Positions 11,131 to 24,500 of a DNA stretch of 64,000 nucleotides are shown here, piece after piece; within the stretch, counting starts at the first letter, position 1; each line of letters starts with the position of its first letter. A model generated the notes under the pieces. The model was not told where the DNA came from. It did no database searches and was given only the letters and a program-made list of their open reading frames with translations. Origin of the DNA: Setophaga petechia (Eukaryota > Chordata > Aves > Passeriformes > Parulidae); assembly GCA_024362935.1 (NCBI GenBank), contig JANCRA010000030.1, positions 5,296,596 through 5,360,595 of the forward strand, written 5' to 3'. Both the position numbers and the translations under genes were made by a program.

Positions 11131-12405
11131 GCAGGAGGTCAGGCAGTTTTGTTTATTGGCAAATAAGTGCTGAAACCCATGAGCCCCACAAACACAGGTG
11201 CTCAGTGCCCTGTTACATTAGAATGGTCACAAAACCTTTGGGGAAAGTGCAAAAGATCAATAAACAAGCAAAGTTAGTTCTGACATACCTGGGGAAGGGT
11301 GTGAACAGAGTTTGGTGCAGGTGAGTTTCTCCTTCATCCAGCTTGAGTGGAAAACTTGTGACACATCAAGTGGAAGTCCTTTGGGTGAGCTCTAGCTAAG
11401 AGTTCATTCCAGAGTGAGCAGACACACACACCTGAGCTAAGCCTGGGTTCTGGAGTGTGTGTGGCCAAGAACTGCTCCTTGCTGGGGGTCACAGCAGCTG
11501 GGACTGTCCCTTTCTGCACTAGGATGCACCAAGTCTGTTCACTGCTGACACGGGAGGGGAAACATTCATTAAATCAGTGATTCAGGAAATAAAGTCAGGC
11601 TAAAACATGCCTGGACAGACACACTGAAAGAAAAGCCTGGACAATAACACAGGGAGCAAAGCTTGTAAAAAGGCTTGTAAACTTTGCAGTCCAAGAACAA
11701 CTTCCCAGAGGAAATGCAAGCAAGATGCATGGTCCCTTGCACAGAGGTTTGGGGTTAGGCCCTACGGTAGCAGGTTGGTCTTCACAAAGAAATCTTCCAG
11801 CTTCAGGGGACAGGGGCAGGGGGGAGACTTCAGCCCCAGGACAGTGACTGTGGCTCTGGCCAGCTGTGCATTGCTGGTCTCCCAGGGGAGCAGGGTGGGT
11901 GTGAGCTTTACAGGCTCCTAAATTTAACTGCAGCCTCCTTGCCTTGTGTGCCAGGACAGGTCAGAGGGGGGTGTGGGACACCTCCCTGCTGGAATGCTCA
12001 GTGGTTGGACTCGGGCAATTCTGCTGGAGAAGAGAGGAGGGGCAGACAGGCACCAGCCCACACCTGACACAGGGAGTGTAAGTGGTGAGCAGCTGCTGAG
12101 GGACACAGCTCCCTCACCCCAGGAACAGGACTAGGGCAGGGAAGGGAAAATGTAATCGAGGAACCTCGTGCCAGCAGGACTGACCTCAAAGCAGGCTGCA
12201 CTGGTAGGTAACCAATTCAGTCTTGGGTGCCATCAGCCCTTTCCCAAAACCTCACCAGAACAGTGTTCCCACTTCTTTCCCCCAATTCCTGTCTGAGCAA
12301 TGGAGTGTCGACCCTGAAGAGAGCAATGGTCTCGGATGAGGAAATCCGCATTGGAAGTGCCAGATGAGGGGTGCATTCTGCTTGTACATTCTTCTTCCTT
12401 AACAT
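11131..12405 (-). other. SH3GLB2: SH3GLB2 3' UTR
   Basis: Sequence after the TAA to about 20 bases beyond the AATAAA on the minus strand at 11157-11152, followed by GT-rich sequence. The length of about 1.3 kb is plausible; the end is estimated. Confidence 0.6.
11152..11157 (-). terminator. SH3GLB2: SH3GLB2 polyadenylation signal (AATAAA)
   Basis: AATAAA on the minus strand, the first one after the stop codon, with a GT-rich stretch 20-50 bases further downstream. Confidence 0.6.
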
Positions 12406-12513
12406 TTAACTTAACAGTTCCAAGTAAGTGACAGGAACTTTCCCTTTCTGGTTCCCTCTTTCCCCTATGAGCCAGTCTGGATCCATGCCTGGCAGGCTGT
12501 ACACAGTGATCAT
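12406..12513 (-). CDS. SH3GLB2: SH3GLB2 coding exon 11 with stop
   Basis: Acceptor ctccccag; MITVYSLPGMDPDWLIGERG to YLELLS then TAA at 12408-12406. It completes the SH3 domain with its ligand-binding Trp and the conserved C-terminus. Confidence 0.96.
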   Translation of the reverse strand: MITVYSLPGMDPDWLIGERGNQKGKVPVTYLELLS

Positions 12514-15500
12514 CTGGGGAGAGAAGACAGCACATTAGACAGGACCTTACTCTGCAGACAGAGCCAAGAAGTTCAGCCAGATGAGGAATGAAAGAACAAT
12601 AATTCCTGAAGTTATTTAGCAGCCATCTGTGCCCTTTCCCTGGAGCTATCTGCAGCTTTAACACAAGATCTATGGAAAACTGCCCAGTGATGTCCCTGTT
12701 GCTTTTTCATTCTCCAAAGTGACTCAAGGTACTTTTACATGTTGCTATGTCATCCCTTCTGAATATGGAAGTTCAGTCTACAGAACAGAAGAGTTTCCAA
12801 CTTGCTGTTTTTTCCTTTTTTTCTCAGCATGATTAGAGCAGGCTCCAGCCAACAGCTTATCCCATGGCTCTGGATAAGGCAGCTGTATTTGAGGGTCACA
12901 GTGAAGATACTGAGTATTGGATATTGAGTATTTTTGGTACAGTTGGGCTTTAACAGGGGCAGTTATTTGGGTGATGTTAAATAGTAAATGGCTGTGAGCA
13001 CAAGCTCACTCCAACTCAGCAGATACTGCTATCCAGGAAAAGACTATTAATAAAAGCAGGTTTTAGGGGCAGGAAAAGGAACCAAAGTCCTTGTTGGGCA
13101 CACCATGGGCTGCTGGGTAGCTGTAGCCAAATCCAACACTCAGGAAAGCCACCAACCTCATCTGCAAGAAGTGCCAGCTCGGTGCTGTCGGCGGCTTCGT
13201 AGTCGTAGAGGACTCTGGCCCTGCGTGTCCCACTGGCAGGAGGTTTGACTTCATTGGGGTTCAGCACACCCTCTGCCACGGTGTTGGGCACCCCAACAAT
13301 TGTGGGCACCACTGGGATTGTAGGCACAGCAGGGAGCGTGGCAGCAGCAACAGGAGGAGAGGCGGCGGCTGCGGGAGACGTGGATTCTGCATTGCCCACG
13401 AACGTACCTGAAAATCTTACAGGGGAAAAAGAGCCCAGTTCAGAGAGGCTCCAGCCTGAGGATCCACAATCAGCCCTTCCTTTCAGCAGCTGCTCTGCAG
13501 AGATTATGCTCAACAGCTGCAGCCTACAGAGCGAGCTGTAACACACCCACACTGCCCTTCGTGTGGGGAAACACCCTCAGTTCCCCAGTGCTGAGGCTGC
13601 AGCAGGTGACATTTGTCTGCCCATTGTGACTCCAGTGCTCTGTTTCAGCACTTGCAGAGTACCAGACTGATGTGTGGCACTGCAGAGGGGCTGGGCAGGT
13701 GCTGCTCTGGCCTCTGATTGACTGAGTCCATTGTGCTGTGTCCTTGCCTGCTCTCACACAGTCTGTGTTACCTGTTCTGCCTGCTAATTCTTCTGGAAAG
13801 GGATGGGCATTGATGCTGCTGAACTGGATAACACAGCTGGAGGCTCCCAGGCTTTGCAGGCTCTCTAGAGACACAGTGATGGAGCTCAGGCTCAGTTATC
13901 TAAGGGGGTACAGCTCTGGCCCTGGCAGTGATCACACAGAGATCCCAGAGTCACTGAGGGGAGGAGAGCCCTCAGAGCTCATCCTGGCCAATTTCATACT
14001 TACATTTCTCCTTTGGAGCTGCAGGCATGGAAAAAGAATGGAACAGGAGTGTGAGTGAGCACGTAGAGGCAACAGCCCCTCCTGGGTCAGGCCTGTGCAG
14101 GTGTGACCTGACCAGACAGAACATCCCAGCCCACCCCACGGGATGTACAGCCAGCAGCACTGAATATGGGATCTGGGATCTGTTACTGCTGCAGCAGAGC
14201 ATGCTCAGGCTCATTGCTTGGCAACAGGAATTTGAGTCCTGTGTGATTTAACTAATTTAGAGGAAGAATGTTTTAACTCCCATGGCCATCATGCTTTGAG
14301 AGGAGTGTAAAAATCCAGTGGCAAAGCCTGCTCCAAATGCACCACCAGCACCAGGACTGGTCACCACTGTCAACTCAGAAACTCTGTCAGAGCTGTGAGG
14401 GCACTTCATAACTTCTGCCCAACATTATGATATGGGAGAGGGAAAGAGCTCTGAGCTGGGGGCAAGGAGATCAATAACCCTCAGAGAAGTAAAAGCAATC
14501 TCTTGTCTTACCTGCCCAGCTGCTTCTGTAGATCCAGCATGAACTGGTAGCACTGAGCATAGTAGTTGGTCTGAGACTCCACAAACTCGTGGAGACAGCG
14601 AAGATGATTCACCTGGAGGGAAAAGGAAGATCAGCTTGGCTGAGTTTGGCTGCCAGGCACAGAAACCCTCTTGCTGCAGCTACTGCTCCCCTGAGGTACC
14701 CCCAGTTTACCCCCTCATGCACCTCTATCCCACATGCAGACTCCAGGACCCCAGAGCCCCTGTGGTCCCTGCCAGCCCAGGAGGACTCACGTGTGTGCTG
14801 CTGATGCCCTCCAGCAGCAGCCGGGTCACCTCTGCCTGCCGGTCGAACTCGGTCTGGGTGAGCCTGAGCTCGTGCTCCGCCTGCAAACAGCACAGGGGCT
14901 CAGGCAGCACAAGGCAGGAGCCCTGAGCTGCCTCTGCAGCCCCCTCCACACCCTCCCTGGCAGCAGGGTCCAGCTGTGGCACTGAGCAGCAGGCACAGGA
15001 GACCCTGGGTTGGGATCCCAGAGACCTCTGGCTGCATTTCAGGCTGATTCCTTCTTAATCCTGCGCTGGACCACTGCAGGTGATGGAATGGCAGCTCAAA
15101 ACTGATGCATCGAGCAAGGAAGCTCCTACTCCCACAAGACCAGAACATGAAGATGGGGAGGCTTTGTTAATCCTGAGCTATGTGGGAAGTCAGTCCCATG
15201 CCAGCTCTGGTCCCTTTAATCCCCTGTTTCTGCACCTGCAGGCACAGGAATGTCACAGCCTCCCATGGCTTCTCTCTGAAGTGCAGTGGTTTTGTCACCA
15301 CAGAACAAAGACTGAGGCCAGGCAGCATTTACCAAACTGCTGCTGCTAATTAAATCTGCAATGGAGATGAACATCCCAATCCAACTTCTTACCCAAGGGT
15401 CTCCTCTGGGGGTAGTTACTGATTCTGAGCTAGGAGGAATTAAGCACTGGTGAATAGCAGGCAGCTCCACAGCAGCTTTGGGGATTCAGAGACAGAATCA

Positions 15501-18500
15501 CATGGAGACCCACCTCTCCCCACCAAACAGAGCCCTTACACTGGGGCAGTTCTGCAGTACCAGAACACCCAGGTGCATCCTGGCAAGGAGATCCAGAAGT
15601 GCTGGAGCAGCCAAGTGCTCTGGTGCTGGCTCTCCCCTCCTGCTGATGCCAAGGGGTGACAAGCATCCCCAGTGTTCTCTGCAGCATTCCTTGACACCAG
15701 GGCTGGTGTCCTCTTGGGATGTGCGGGCACTGGTCACAGAAGAGTGACACCCACCCAGCTCCAGCTCACAGGGAAGGGAATCCTTTCCCCTTCTCCAGGA
15801 GTGTGCAGCCATCAGAGCTGCCCTGGTGCAGGGGTTCCTTTTGCTGCTTTGGGAATGCCTTGACCACTGTGGCACAGTGGTCTGGCATGTCTGGAACTGG
15901 GCCCAGAGGGCTGATCCAGCCAGGCTGACAGTCTCAGAGCAGAGGCCACATCACTGGTGACCCCAGAGCAGACCCAGCATTTCCAGCAGGACAAGCTGGG
16001 GCCAGCACAGCTCTCTTCTGGTAGCAGCATTAGCAGTGTAGAGCCAGGCTACAACAAAGAAATGCTTTGACTGTCTTATAATCAGATTTGTCTATTTTAA
16101 GCTGCAACTCAACTGATCTATTTTCTTGCATCCTCTGTATGAAGAGGATTATTTAAAGGAGAAGGGGGAATGTAACAGAAAACAACAGTGCAATGCCTTC
16201 AAAACACCAAGTGATTCTTGCTCCTGTGAGCTGAGGCTCCAGTATTCAGAGCTATTTAAACTTGTGCCAGGCAGACCCAGCTCCCTTCGGTGCTGCCTGG
16301 GATCTGCCTCTCCCTGCCAGCTCTGAGCAGTTGCAGGATGCAGCTTCCTATTAAACCAGAGCTGGATGGTGACCTGGGAGGCCTCTTCCAGTCTTGTGCT
16401 TCTCCAAGACAAGGAGAACTCCAACATTTACTTACACACTTCAGTCTATCCAAGCAGAATAACTCAAAGAGAGAACAGATCCTTGCATGCTCACAGCTGA
16501 CTGTAGCCAGCTTGTTTGGCTGAGGGACTGAAGGATTTAAAGAAGAGGAAGAGCTGGGTCAGGCACAGCCAGTCCATTCTGCAGATGCCTTTGGAGTAAC
16601 AGCAACAAGCTGCTGTCATGCACAGCACACAGAGCCTCTGCCATCCTTCAGGCTTCACAGCCATGCCTGCTGGGGGTGTTTGAGGGGGGAAAGAACAGGA
16701 GCCCAGGTGTCTCTGGAAGCTCCAGGCTGTGCTGGAGCTCCACACAGAGCTCACCTTGGTCTCACCCTCCCATCCATCCTCATGGACAAGTCACACTTCC
16801 CTTCCAGAGCCTCCATGGATCAGAAGGGTAAGTGCAGCTCATCCAGAGAGAATCAACTCCATGAGGCTTCAAACCTCCCCCCCTGACCAAGCTGCTCCCT
16901 GCAGCAGCTGGGGATGTGCTCTGTCCTTGTTCCAGCTCTGTGTGGAGCCAGCTGGATGGATCAGGCCAGAGGCACATGGAGGATCAGAGCCATGGCCACA
17001 GGAGCAGAAATGGTCACACCTCAACCACCATCCCTGCTCCTGTCACACAGTGCAGGGCTCTGAGCCTCCTTTCACCACACACAGGGAAGTGTCTCCCACC
17101 AGGGACAGCCAAGGGGCCCATGGCTCATCCCCAGCTGCTGCCATTGCACTGAACCACACAGAGGGATCAGGGTTGGGGCACACAACAGCAGCAGCAGTGG
17201 CCCCTGACCCTCCCTGCCAGGAACAGGAGGGGTTCCAGAGCAGCCCTGTCCTCTGAACACCCCCAGAAGGTTTGAGCACAATTCCAGCTGGGTACTTACT
17301 TTTTCCACCTCGTCGCTCCAAAGCTGTGGGGGCCACAGAGCAACAGGAGAGGAGATCAGTGTTGGAGACGTCGTGAGGCACTGGGCACTGACACCAACAG
17401 CAGGGACCCTCCACGGACACAGCAGGCCAGCTCCAGGGACAAGCCAGCCCTTCACCCAGCAGCAGCTGCCAGACCCGTGCCCCATTCCCCTCATTCCTGC
17501 ACCCTGGAGCTCAGTTTCACAATGGGACAGAGAGTCCCTGCCAGGGCTGCTACAGCCACTGCATTCCATGGGCTCCAGGAAAAAAAGGAGTAACAGCAGA
17601 GTCCTCTGCAGAGCCAGGCCCACTGTGCTGTAGCTGCAGAGGCTGCTGTTGGAGGACAGCCCTTTTGTAGGATTGTGGAGAGGCAAGTGAGCTTTTTGAG
17701 CTCAGGCCACATAGAGGCAAATGTTCCTCATCCACAGTCCAGAGAAATGGGAGCACCCACCCAGCCTGCAGTGCCAACAGCCTGTTCAGGCACAGCAAGG
17801 AGGAAGCAGGGGCTGGATGCTGCCTCTGAGCCAGGCAGAACATCACACAGCCCCTCCCTACTCTCCTCATCCACAGGGGCACACCGAGGAGCAGAACACT
17901 GCACACCTCCAGCTGCTTGTGGGATCTGGCTTCAGGACACGAAACAATGAACAGAAATCACACACAGCAATGGCAAAGGGGGAGAGAGGAGCCAGAAAAA
18001 CAGAAAAACACATTGATCCTTCCCAGAGGTCCTTGGCTTGGCCTTTCCTCAGCAGTCAACAGTCTTGGCAATGTGAAATCCCCCCGGATCCAGGAGCACA
18101 GCAGCCTGCAGCACCCACACCAGCAGGGCCAGGGGGATGAGCCCTGTGGAGCTCAGAGTGTCACCTCTGCAGGCCTGGGAAGGGCACCAGACACAGCTGA
18201 ATTTGCACTGGGGGCTCAGAGGGAGAGCAGGCTCTGCCTGTCCAGGCTCTCCCAGCTGAGCTTTGCTCACCAGCTGTCCCCAGGTGGGCTGTGGGAGCCC
18301 CAGGTGCAGAGAGGCTCCAGCAGCCAATTTAAGGAGCAGCCACAGGACCTGCCTGCACTGGGGAGGGGCTGAGGCCCCTCTTATCTGATTGGAATTACTG
18401 TACTGGTCTGGGTGCTAAGGTGAGTGCTTTCTTTGATTTTTATGGGGATATTTTGTTATTGTTAAATCAGGAATTGGTTTGAGTAAGGCCTGGCCAATTT

Positions 18501-21500
18501 CAGCCATGTGTGGGGACACAGGTCCCTTCCCCTTCTCAGAGCTCCTACTGTGGAAGGAGGTGGTGGCAGCATCCTGCAGGAAGCTGAGAAACAGATCCTG
18601 ACCTGCTCCTCTGGCCCAAGGCCTTTGCCAGCACATTCCCAGGGTCTGGAGCAGGTTTGCTGTAGGAGCAAGGGGAAGCTCCCCTCTGTCCCAGGCCTTG
18701 CACTCAGACACTGTGGACAGTGTTTAAACCACGGCAGCCCCATTTAATCAGTGCAGCACCCACTGAATTTGTAGCCAGATTTGTTTCTCCTCTGTTGCCT
18801 TTGCTGTGCCACGTCCAGATCCAGCCCTGTGGTGTTCTGGGACAGCCCAGCTTTGCCCACATCTATCCCTGGGCTGAGACCCTGTGTGGCTCCTCTTTGG
18901 GCAGCTCAGAGGGCAGAAAAGGCCAAGATCTGCTATTGTCTTCCTACACCCCAGCTCAAGCCAGAGGAATCCTCTTCAAGGCACTCAATTTGTTTTTCTT
19001 GGAGTCATTCCTAGGAGTACAGCACATGGCAGGGTCTGAGAGAAAGAGATATTCAGGCTTGCACAGCTCATGTACACCTTCTTACACAAAAACAAAAGGT
19101 CAGTGTGGGAGAGAGGAGAAATGGCTCCTCAGCCTCCAACTCATACAAAACAAAGGAGGTGCTTTTTCTTCTTGAATTTAATTCCATCTGAGCCCTCCTG
19201 TCGTGGAAGGGAAAAAAAAATTAAAGCACCTTGTAATCCACCTCTCCAAAAACCAACAAAGTCAATTTAGAATCCAAATCAGAGCCCAGCTGAGGGCATG
19301 TGTGGTCCAGGAGAGAGCTGACCTGTTTGCTCACCTGTAAGACAAAGCTGCTCCCTTGGGCATAACCAACCCCTCCCTCCAGAAAGGAGCAGGTGAGCAG
19401 CAGCCACTGCTCTGCACTCTCAGTGCACACTAAGAAGTAGCACAAGGACTCTGGCCTGGAAGAAAAGCAGAGCAACAGGATGAAGAGCTCCTACCTTGCT
19501 GCAGAGCCTGACCCTTTGGGATGAATGCTGGGATTTGAGAGCTTGCAGCCAAGCAGCCCTGCCTGCTCAGAGCCAGGGAGCAGCCTGGGCTCAGCCTGTG
19601 TTCTGCTAACTGGAGATGCAAAGTGTAATTCATGTCACCCCTGCCAGTGCAGCTGGACTTCAGGTGGCCCTTCACCCACCAACTGCAGCCTCTGAAAGAG
19701 TTTTGGAAGCCACAAGGCCTTACTCTGGTCAGGCCAGCACATTTCCCACAGGCACTCCTGGGAGGAGGCCCTGCTGTGCAATAAAACCCCTTGGGTCAGT
19801 GCTGGCTGCTCTCCCAGAGCTCTGCTCTCACTGCCCAGTGCCACCAGCACCAGCAGAGCCTGATGAGGCTGCACTGAACTGGGCACAGATGTCCCAGGGT
19901 AGACACTCATTGCCTAAAAAACCTCACAAAACCTTTCTCCTGCTATGTTCCTGTATGTGGCACCTGCTCCCCAGAGCAGCTCTGCAATAGAGCAGGAACA
20001 GATCAAGGTAATTTCTGCTGAGGGCTGGACGTGTCCAACTGAGAGTCTGTACAAATGCTTCTCTTCAGCTGTGCTTTAGCCCTGCTCTGCTCAGAGGCAG
20101 GGAAAGCCCAGCTTGTCTCCTCTGGGTCTCCCAGAGCTTCACTGCAGTCCCTTGGAACAGACCTTCCCAAGGGAAGAGGCAGAGCCTCAGGCTGGCTCTG
20201 AGCTGCACGAGGACACAGGAGAACTGCAGCACCACCAGCATCAGCTCCTTCTGCAGGACTCTCATCACTGAGCCTGGGACTGATGGAATTGTTTCCTAGT
20301 GCTGTGCAAAGCTGTTTCTGATCCCAGCATCGCTCTCCAAGAAGGTCAGGACAGATCCCCCCTAGGAACTAACACTGATGCTGTCAGCTCAGTCACACCT
20401 CTGTCTCCAAAAGGGATGGGTTTCCCATTAACCAAATCCAGCTTGTTTCCATTGTGGTTTTTGTTTCTGAGAAGGCTGGGCTGTCCTTTTTCATATCAGC
20501 AGATTCCACTTCCCAGCACTTCCACTCCCAGAATATTCTATTAGCAGGCATCAGTGTTGTTCTGAATGCTGGTTAGGAAGCAAGATGATCAGTTTTCAAC
20601 ATTTTAATGAGAAATGTGACATTGTGCAATGGGGAGCCATGAACACAGCACGGCAAGTCAATTCCTTGGCCAACATCCACTCAGTGCAACAGAGTGGAGA
20701 AACAGGGGGCTGCTCACCCCCCCAGGCACATCTGGCTGTGCAACAGCTGCCAACACAATGAAACTGTAAAAAATGACCTCTGTTTGCAGAACAGACAAAC
20801 CTGCACTGTTACTGACACTGGTGGCAGAGAGACTCCTCCACCTTTGCTTCTCTTGACCAGCTTCAAAGCCTCTGATTCTGATACCACAGTACAGATCAGG
20901 CAGTCACGTGTGTGATACTGCCAGTGTACAGCTGGAACCATCCAGACAGGCCACTCTTGGGGGTTGTTCCTCTCAGTTGCTCCCCTAGCAATAAAAAACC
21001 ATCAGAAGATCCCCACTGGAAATGTGGAGGAGGGCTGGCAGGGAAGCTGGCTTGGAAAGCAAACCCAGCTGCAAAGGGCCAGACCCTGAGCAGGCACCCC
21101 CAGAGGGGTGATGTGAATCCTGGAGGCTGAGTCAGAGCCTGGGCAGCCCATGTCACATTAAAATGTTGAAAACAGCAGAGCACTAGGCCTAAGTCAGGTA
21201 GAGAGAGGGGCAGGAAGAGGCTGGAGAGGCAGGATCCAGGAGGGGGGGATCTTACCGCTGATGCGCTGGCGGAGAGCACGTAATTACGAGGTCTGGTTTC
21301 CTGAAAGTCAGGCACAGCCTGGGGGGGAACAGAGGGTCATGTACAAGGCACCAGAGGAGCCAACAGCAGTCACTGGGTGATGGCTGGAACAAGAGACCAG
21401 TGGCTTTTTCCTGCCTGTGCTGGGAGCTTTGCTCAGACTCTGACGAGAGGAGGTCTCCTGGCTTGGGCAGCCACACCTGGTGCTTGGACAGCACACACTC

Positions 21501-24500
21501 CTGCTGTTGGGAGCTCTGTATTTACAGCTGCCAGCTCACACAGCACCATCCCAAAGGCATTCCCATTCCCTTGCAGCCAGCAGGTTGCTCTTGTTGCATT
21601 AACTCAGTCCTGTGGGCAGGACATCCCTTCCCCTTGTTTCCTACCTACAGCCACTGTACAGGGCCTTGCCCTTAAAGCAGGAATGTTTGCCAGCACTGGA
21701 GCATCCCTCCCACAGTGCCTTCTACTGTTCTCACTCCATCCAAGCCACATTTCCTCCTAACAGAGCCAGATCTGCAGTTTCCAGGAAGGCACACGGCTTA
21801 GCCAAGCCAGGTCTAGCCAAAGGCAGTGCAGGAGTTTTCATCCCAGGGGTCAGGAAACCTCCAAACCAAACCCCCTTCTCCATGGCTGAACTTCTGCCCT
21901 GGGGCACCAAGACTTGAGCACTCTGGAGATTTCCTCCCTGGAAGTGCAGTGGATCCAGTCCATACCCCCCAGTTCTGGGCTCACTACCCACCACAGAACG
22001 TGAGACCAGGCCTGCTCCTGGGATGGCAGCACAACCTAAAGAGACAAACCAACACCACCAGGAATCCTCCTGGCCAGCCCTTACTGCACACAGGCTGCTG
22101 TGCAGGGCTGGCACAGTCCTGCTGCATCCCAGCTCTGCTGTTAATCCCCTCAGGCCCTTGCTCCCTCTCCCAGGTTAATCTCTCTGCACTCACCCAGATC
22201 CACTTATACACACTGACCCACTTTGCTGGGCCCCAGCAGCCAGCTGGGATGAGTGACCAGTGTGTGGAAGAGCAGTCAGGCAGTCCCAACCATATTTCTT
22301 TTTTCATACCATTTAGGAGTTTTAGGGATGGCTGGAGAGAGGAATAAGGAGGAGCAATTCCTATTGCAAGTTAAACCCGAATATAGGGAGAAAAATGCAC
22401 CAGTGAGGTTTGAGGCCAGCACATGCAAGTAGGCTGGACTCCTCCCTGTGGGGAGAAAGGATGGTTCAGAGAAATAGCTGCTTGTGCTTTTTGGTTTTTA
22501 AAGATCAAGAGCAACTGAAGAAACCTCTCCTCCCATTCCCTGGTCTCCAGGGAGTCCCAAAACTAATCACAGCACATGGGATGAAGGAGGCAAGCTTCTC
22601 TTGTACTTCTGTGCATGGAGAAGTTGAATTTGCAAGCAGTGATCAAAAGGGACCCACCTCCCTCCCCCTTCCACTCTGGTAATGGGGAAAAGGGGCAGAA
22701 CAGCAGCACAACCAGATCATCCTGCCTGTCATTGCCTCTGGGCTGCCCTTCCAGAGAGGGACAGGCCACCCAACCCCAGGGGGTCTTCATGGGAGCCCCT
22801 GCCTCTCTTGAGCACTGCTTGCAGCAACGTGGATGGACCCAAGGGATGCTCCAGAGGGGCTGCAGGCAGGTCTCTGACACTCCCACCCTTCTGGAGCACC
22901 TTCCCCAGGCAGCCACAGCCCTGATCACGCTCAGAACATGCTCCAGGGCCAGTCCCAAAGGGACAAAGGAGATATGAATTTTCTTTTAAAAAATGGGAAA
23001 GAGACAATGAGAGGTGTTAAAGGAAAAAAAAAAATCACAGCACTGTTAGCACAGTCAATACTCACATCTCCCTCACACTGAGCAAATCACAAAGAAACAA
23101 AACAAAAAGGTTAGTAAACAAAACAGCATCAACAGGAGGACAAAGCACAGAGTCTGTGGGAAATGCACAAGCCCAGGTGCTCCACAGCAGCTCACAGGTC
23201 TGGGCAGCAGCTCCAGGGGCATCAGGAGACAGAAGCTGTGGGAACACGAATTTGCACTACAGAGGGGAAAGAGCAGCAAGAGAGAGGTGAGCTGGGAGAG
23301 CTGGGATACTTCAGCTTGGATGGGGAGGTGTGCCACAGGACTCCAGGCAGGTTACAGGGAATGCTGTGATCCAGGTGAGGTGTTTAGAGCAGAGGGAGCA
23401 GCCCTCCCCACTGCTGGGAGCTTCCACTTTGTCAGGGAGGCACCCAGAGCCCAGGGACTCCCCCTTTAGGGTGACAGATGGGTCCCCAGAGCAGCAGCTG
23501 AGTGTGCTCTGCTGCTGTGCTCAGTGTTTCAGCTTGGGGAGGACACCCTGGAAAGCCTGGATTGGCTCTGCTCCTGCCTGGGGCACCCCAAAAGTTCCAG
23601 TGGGAAACAAAGCTTTTCTTTTCCAGCTACAGGGGAGTCCCTAAAGCAGGAGAGTGTGCAGGTGAGAGGCCTTGGGATCATCTCCTGTAGGGAGCAGGGT
23701 AAAGAGGGTGGAAAGGGAGGAAGCACAGGAGGTATCTGAATTCCTGCTCTGTCTGAGCAATGGCACCAGTTTCCCCTGGGACTGGGGGCACTGTCCCCTC
23801 CAGAAGGGGAATGGGGGATTCCTGAAGTTACTTTCAGAGGATATGGGAGACCTGACTGATTAGAGGAGGTTTTTTTAAAAGGGCAGCTACTACTTCTGTT
23901 CACAGCTGTCCTGTGGAGGTCTGAGCACTCTGTCAGGGCTGCTGAGCTTAGCACAGCTTCCTCATCTGCCATGGATGCAACTGGAGCTGGAGGAAAGGGA
24001 AAACACCTGGGAACTGGCTACCCAGGGAGAGAGAAGGCCAGAGGCCCAGCTGGCAGATGGTCAGAAACACTCATAGCAGGGCTGCTGGGCTGGTGTCCCA
24101 GTGCATCCCAGGGGCTGACTGACAAGGACAGGCTGATTCTGACCTGCACACATTTGCCAGTCGAGCTCCTGGCCCCAAGGCAAGAGCAGAACTTGGCAGG
24201 GCAGTGTGCCAACAGCCAGAGCTCTACAGGATGACAACCAGCTCCAACCAGGCCCTCCAGGGAACCCATCAGTGCCCAGTGGGATGAATTCCCCAAAGCC
24301 AGAGGGCAAGACAAGCCTGTAACTAGAGCACCATGAACAGAGGAAGCAGAGAGGCTCAGGGACAGACCTTGCAGCCAGTCTGACCCTGACCATCCCGTAC
24401 AGGCTCCCACAGCACTCCTGCCTGGGAGCTGGCAGAGTCCTGACTAGTCTGGCAGGCTGGGACTGCTGCAGAGCTCCAGCAGCCTTTCCCTTGTGCACCT

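Noticed and set aside
13399..13415. Alternative acceptor TTTTCAG just inside SH3GLB2 exon 10
   Set aside because: It gives the wrong phase; the acceptor after CTGTAAG yields the conserved RF-GTFVG junction.
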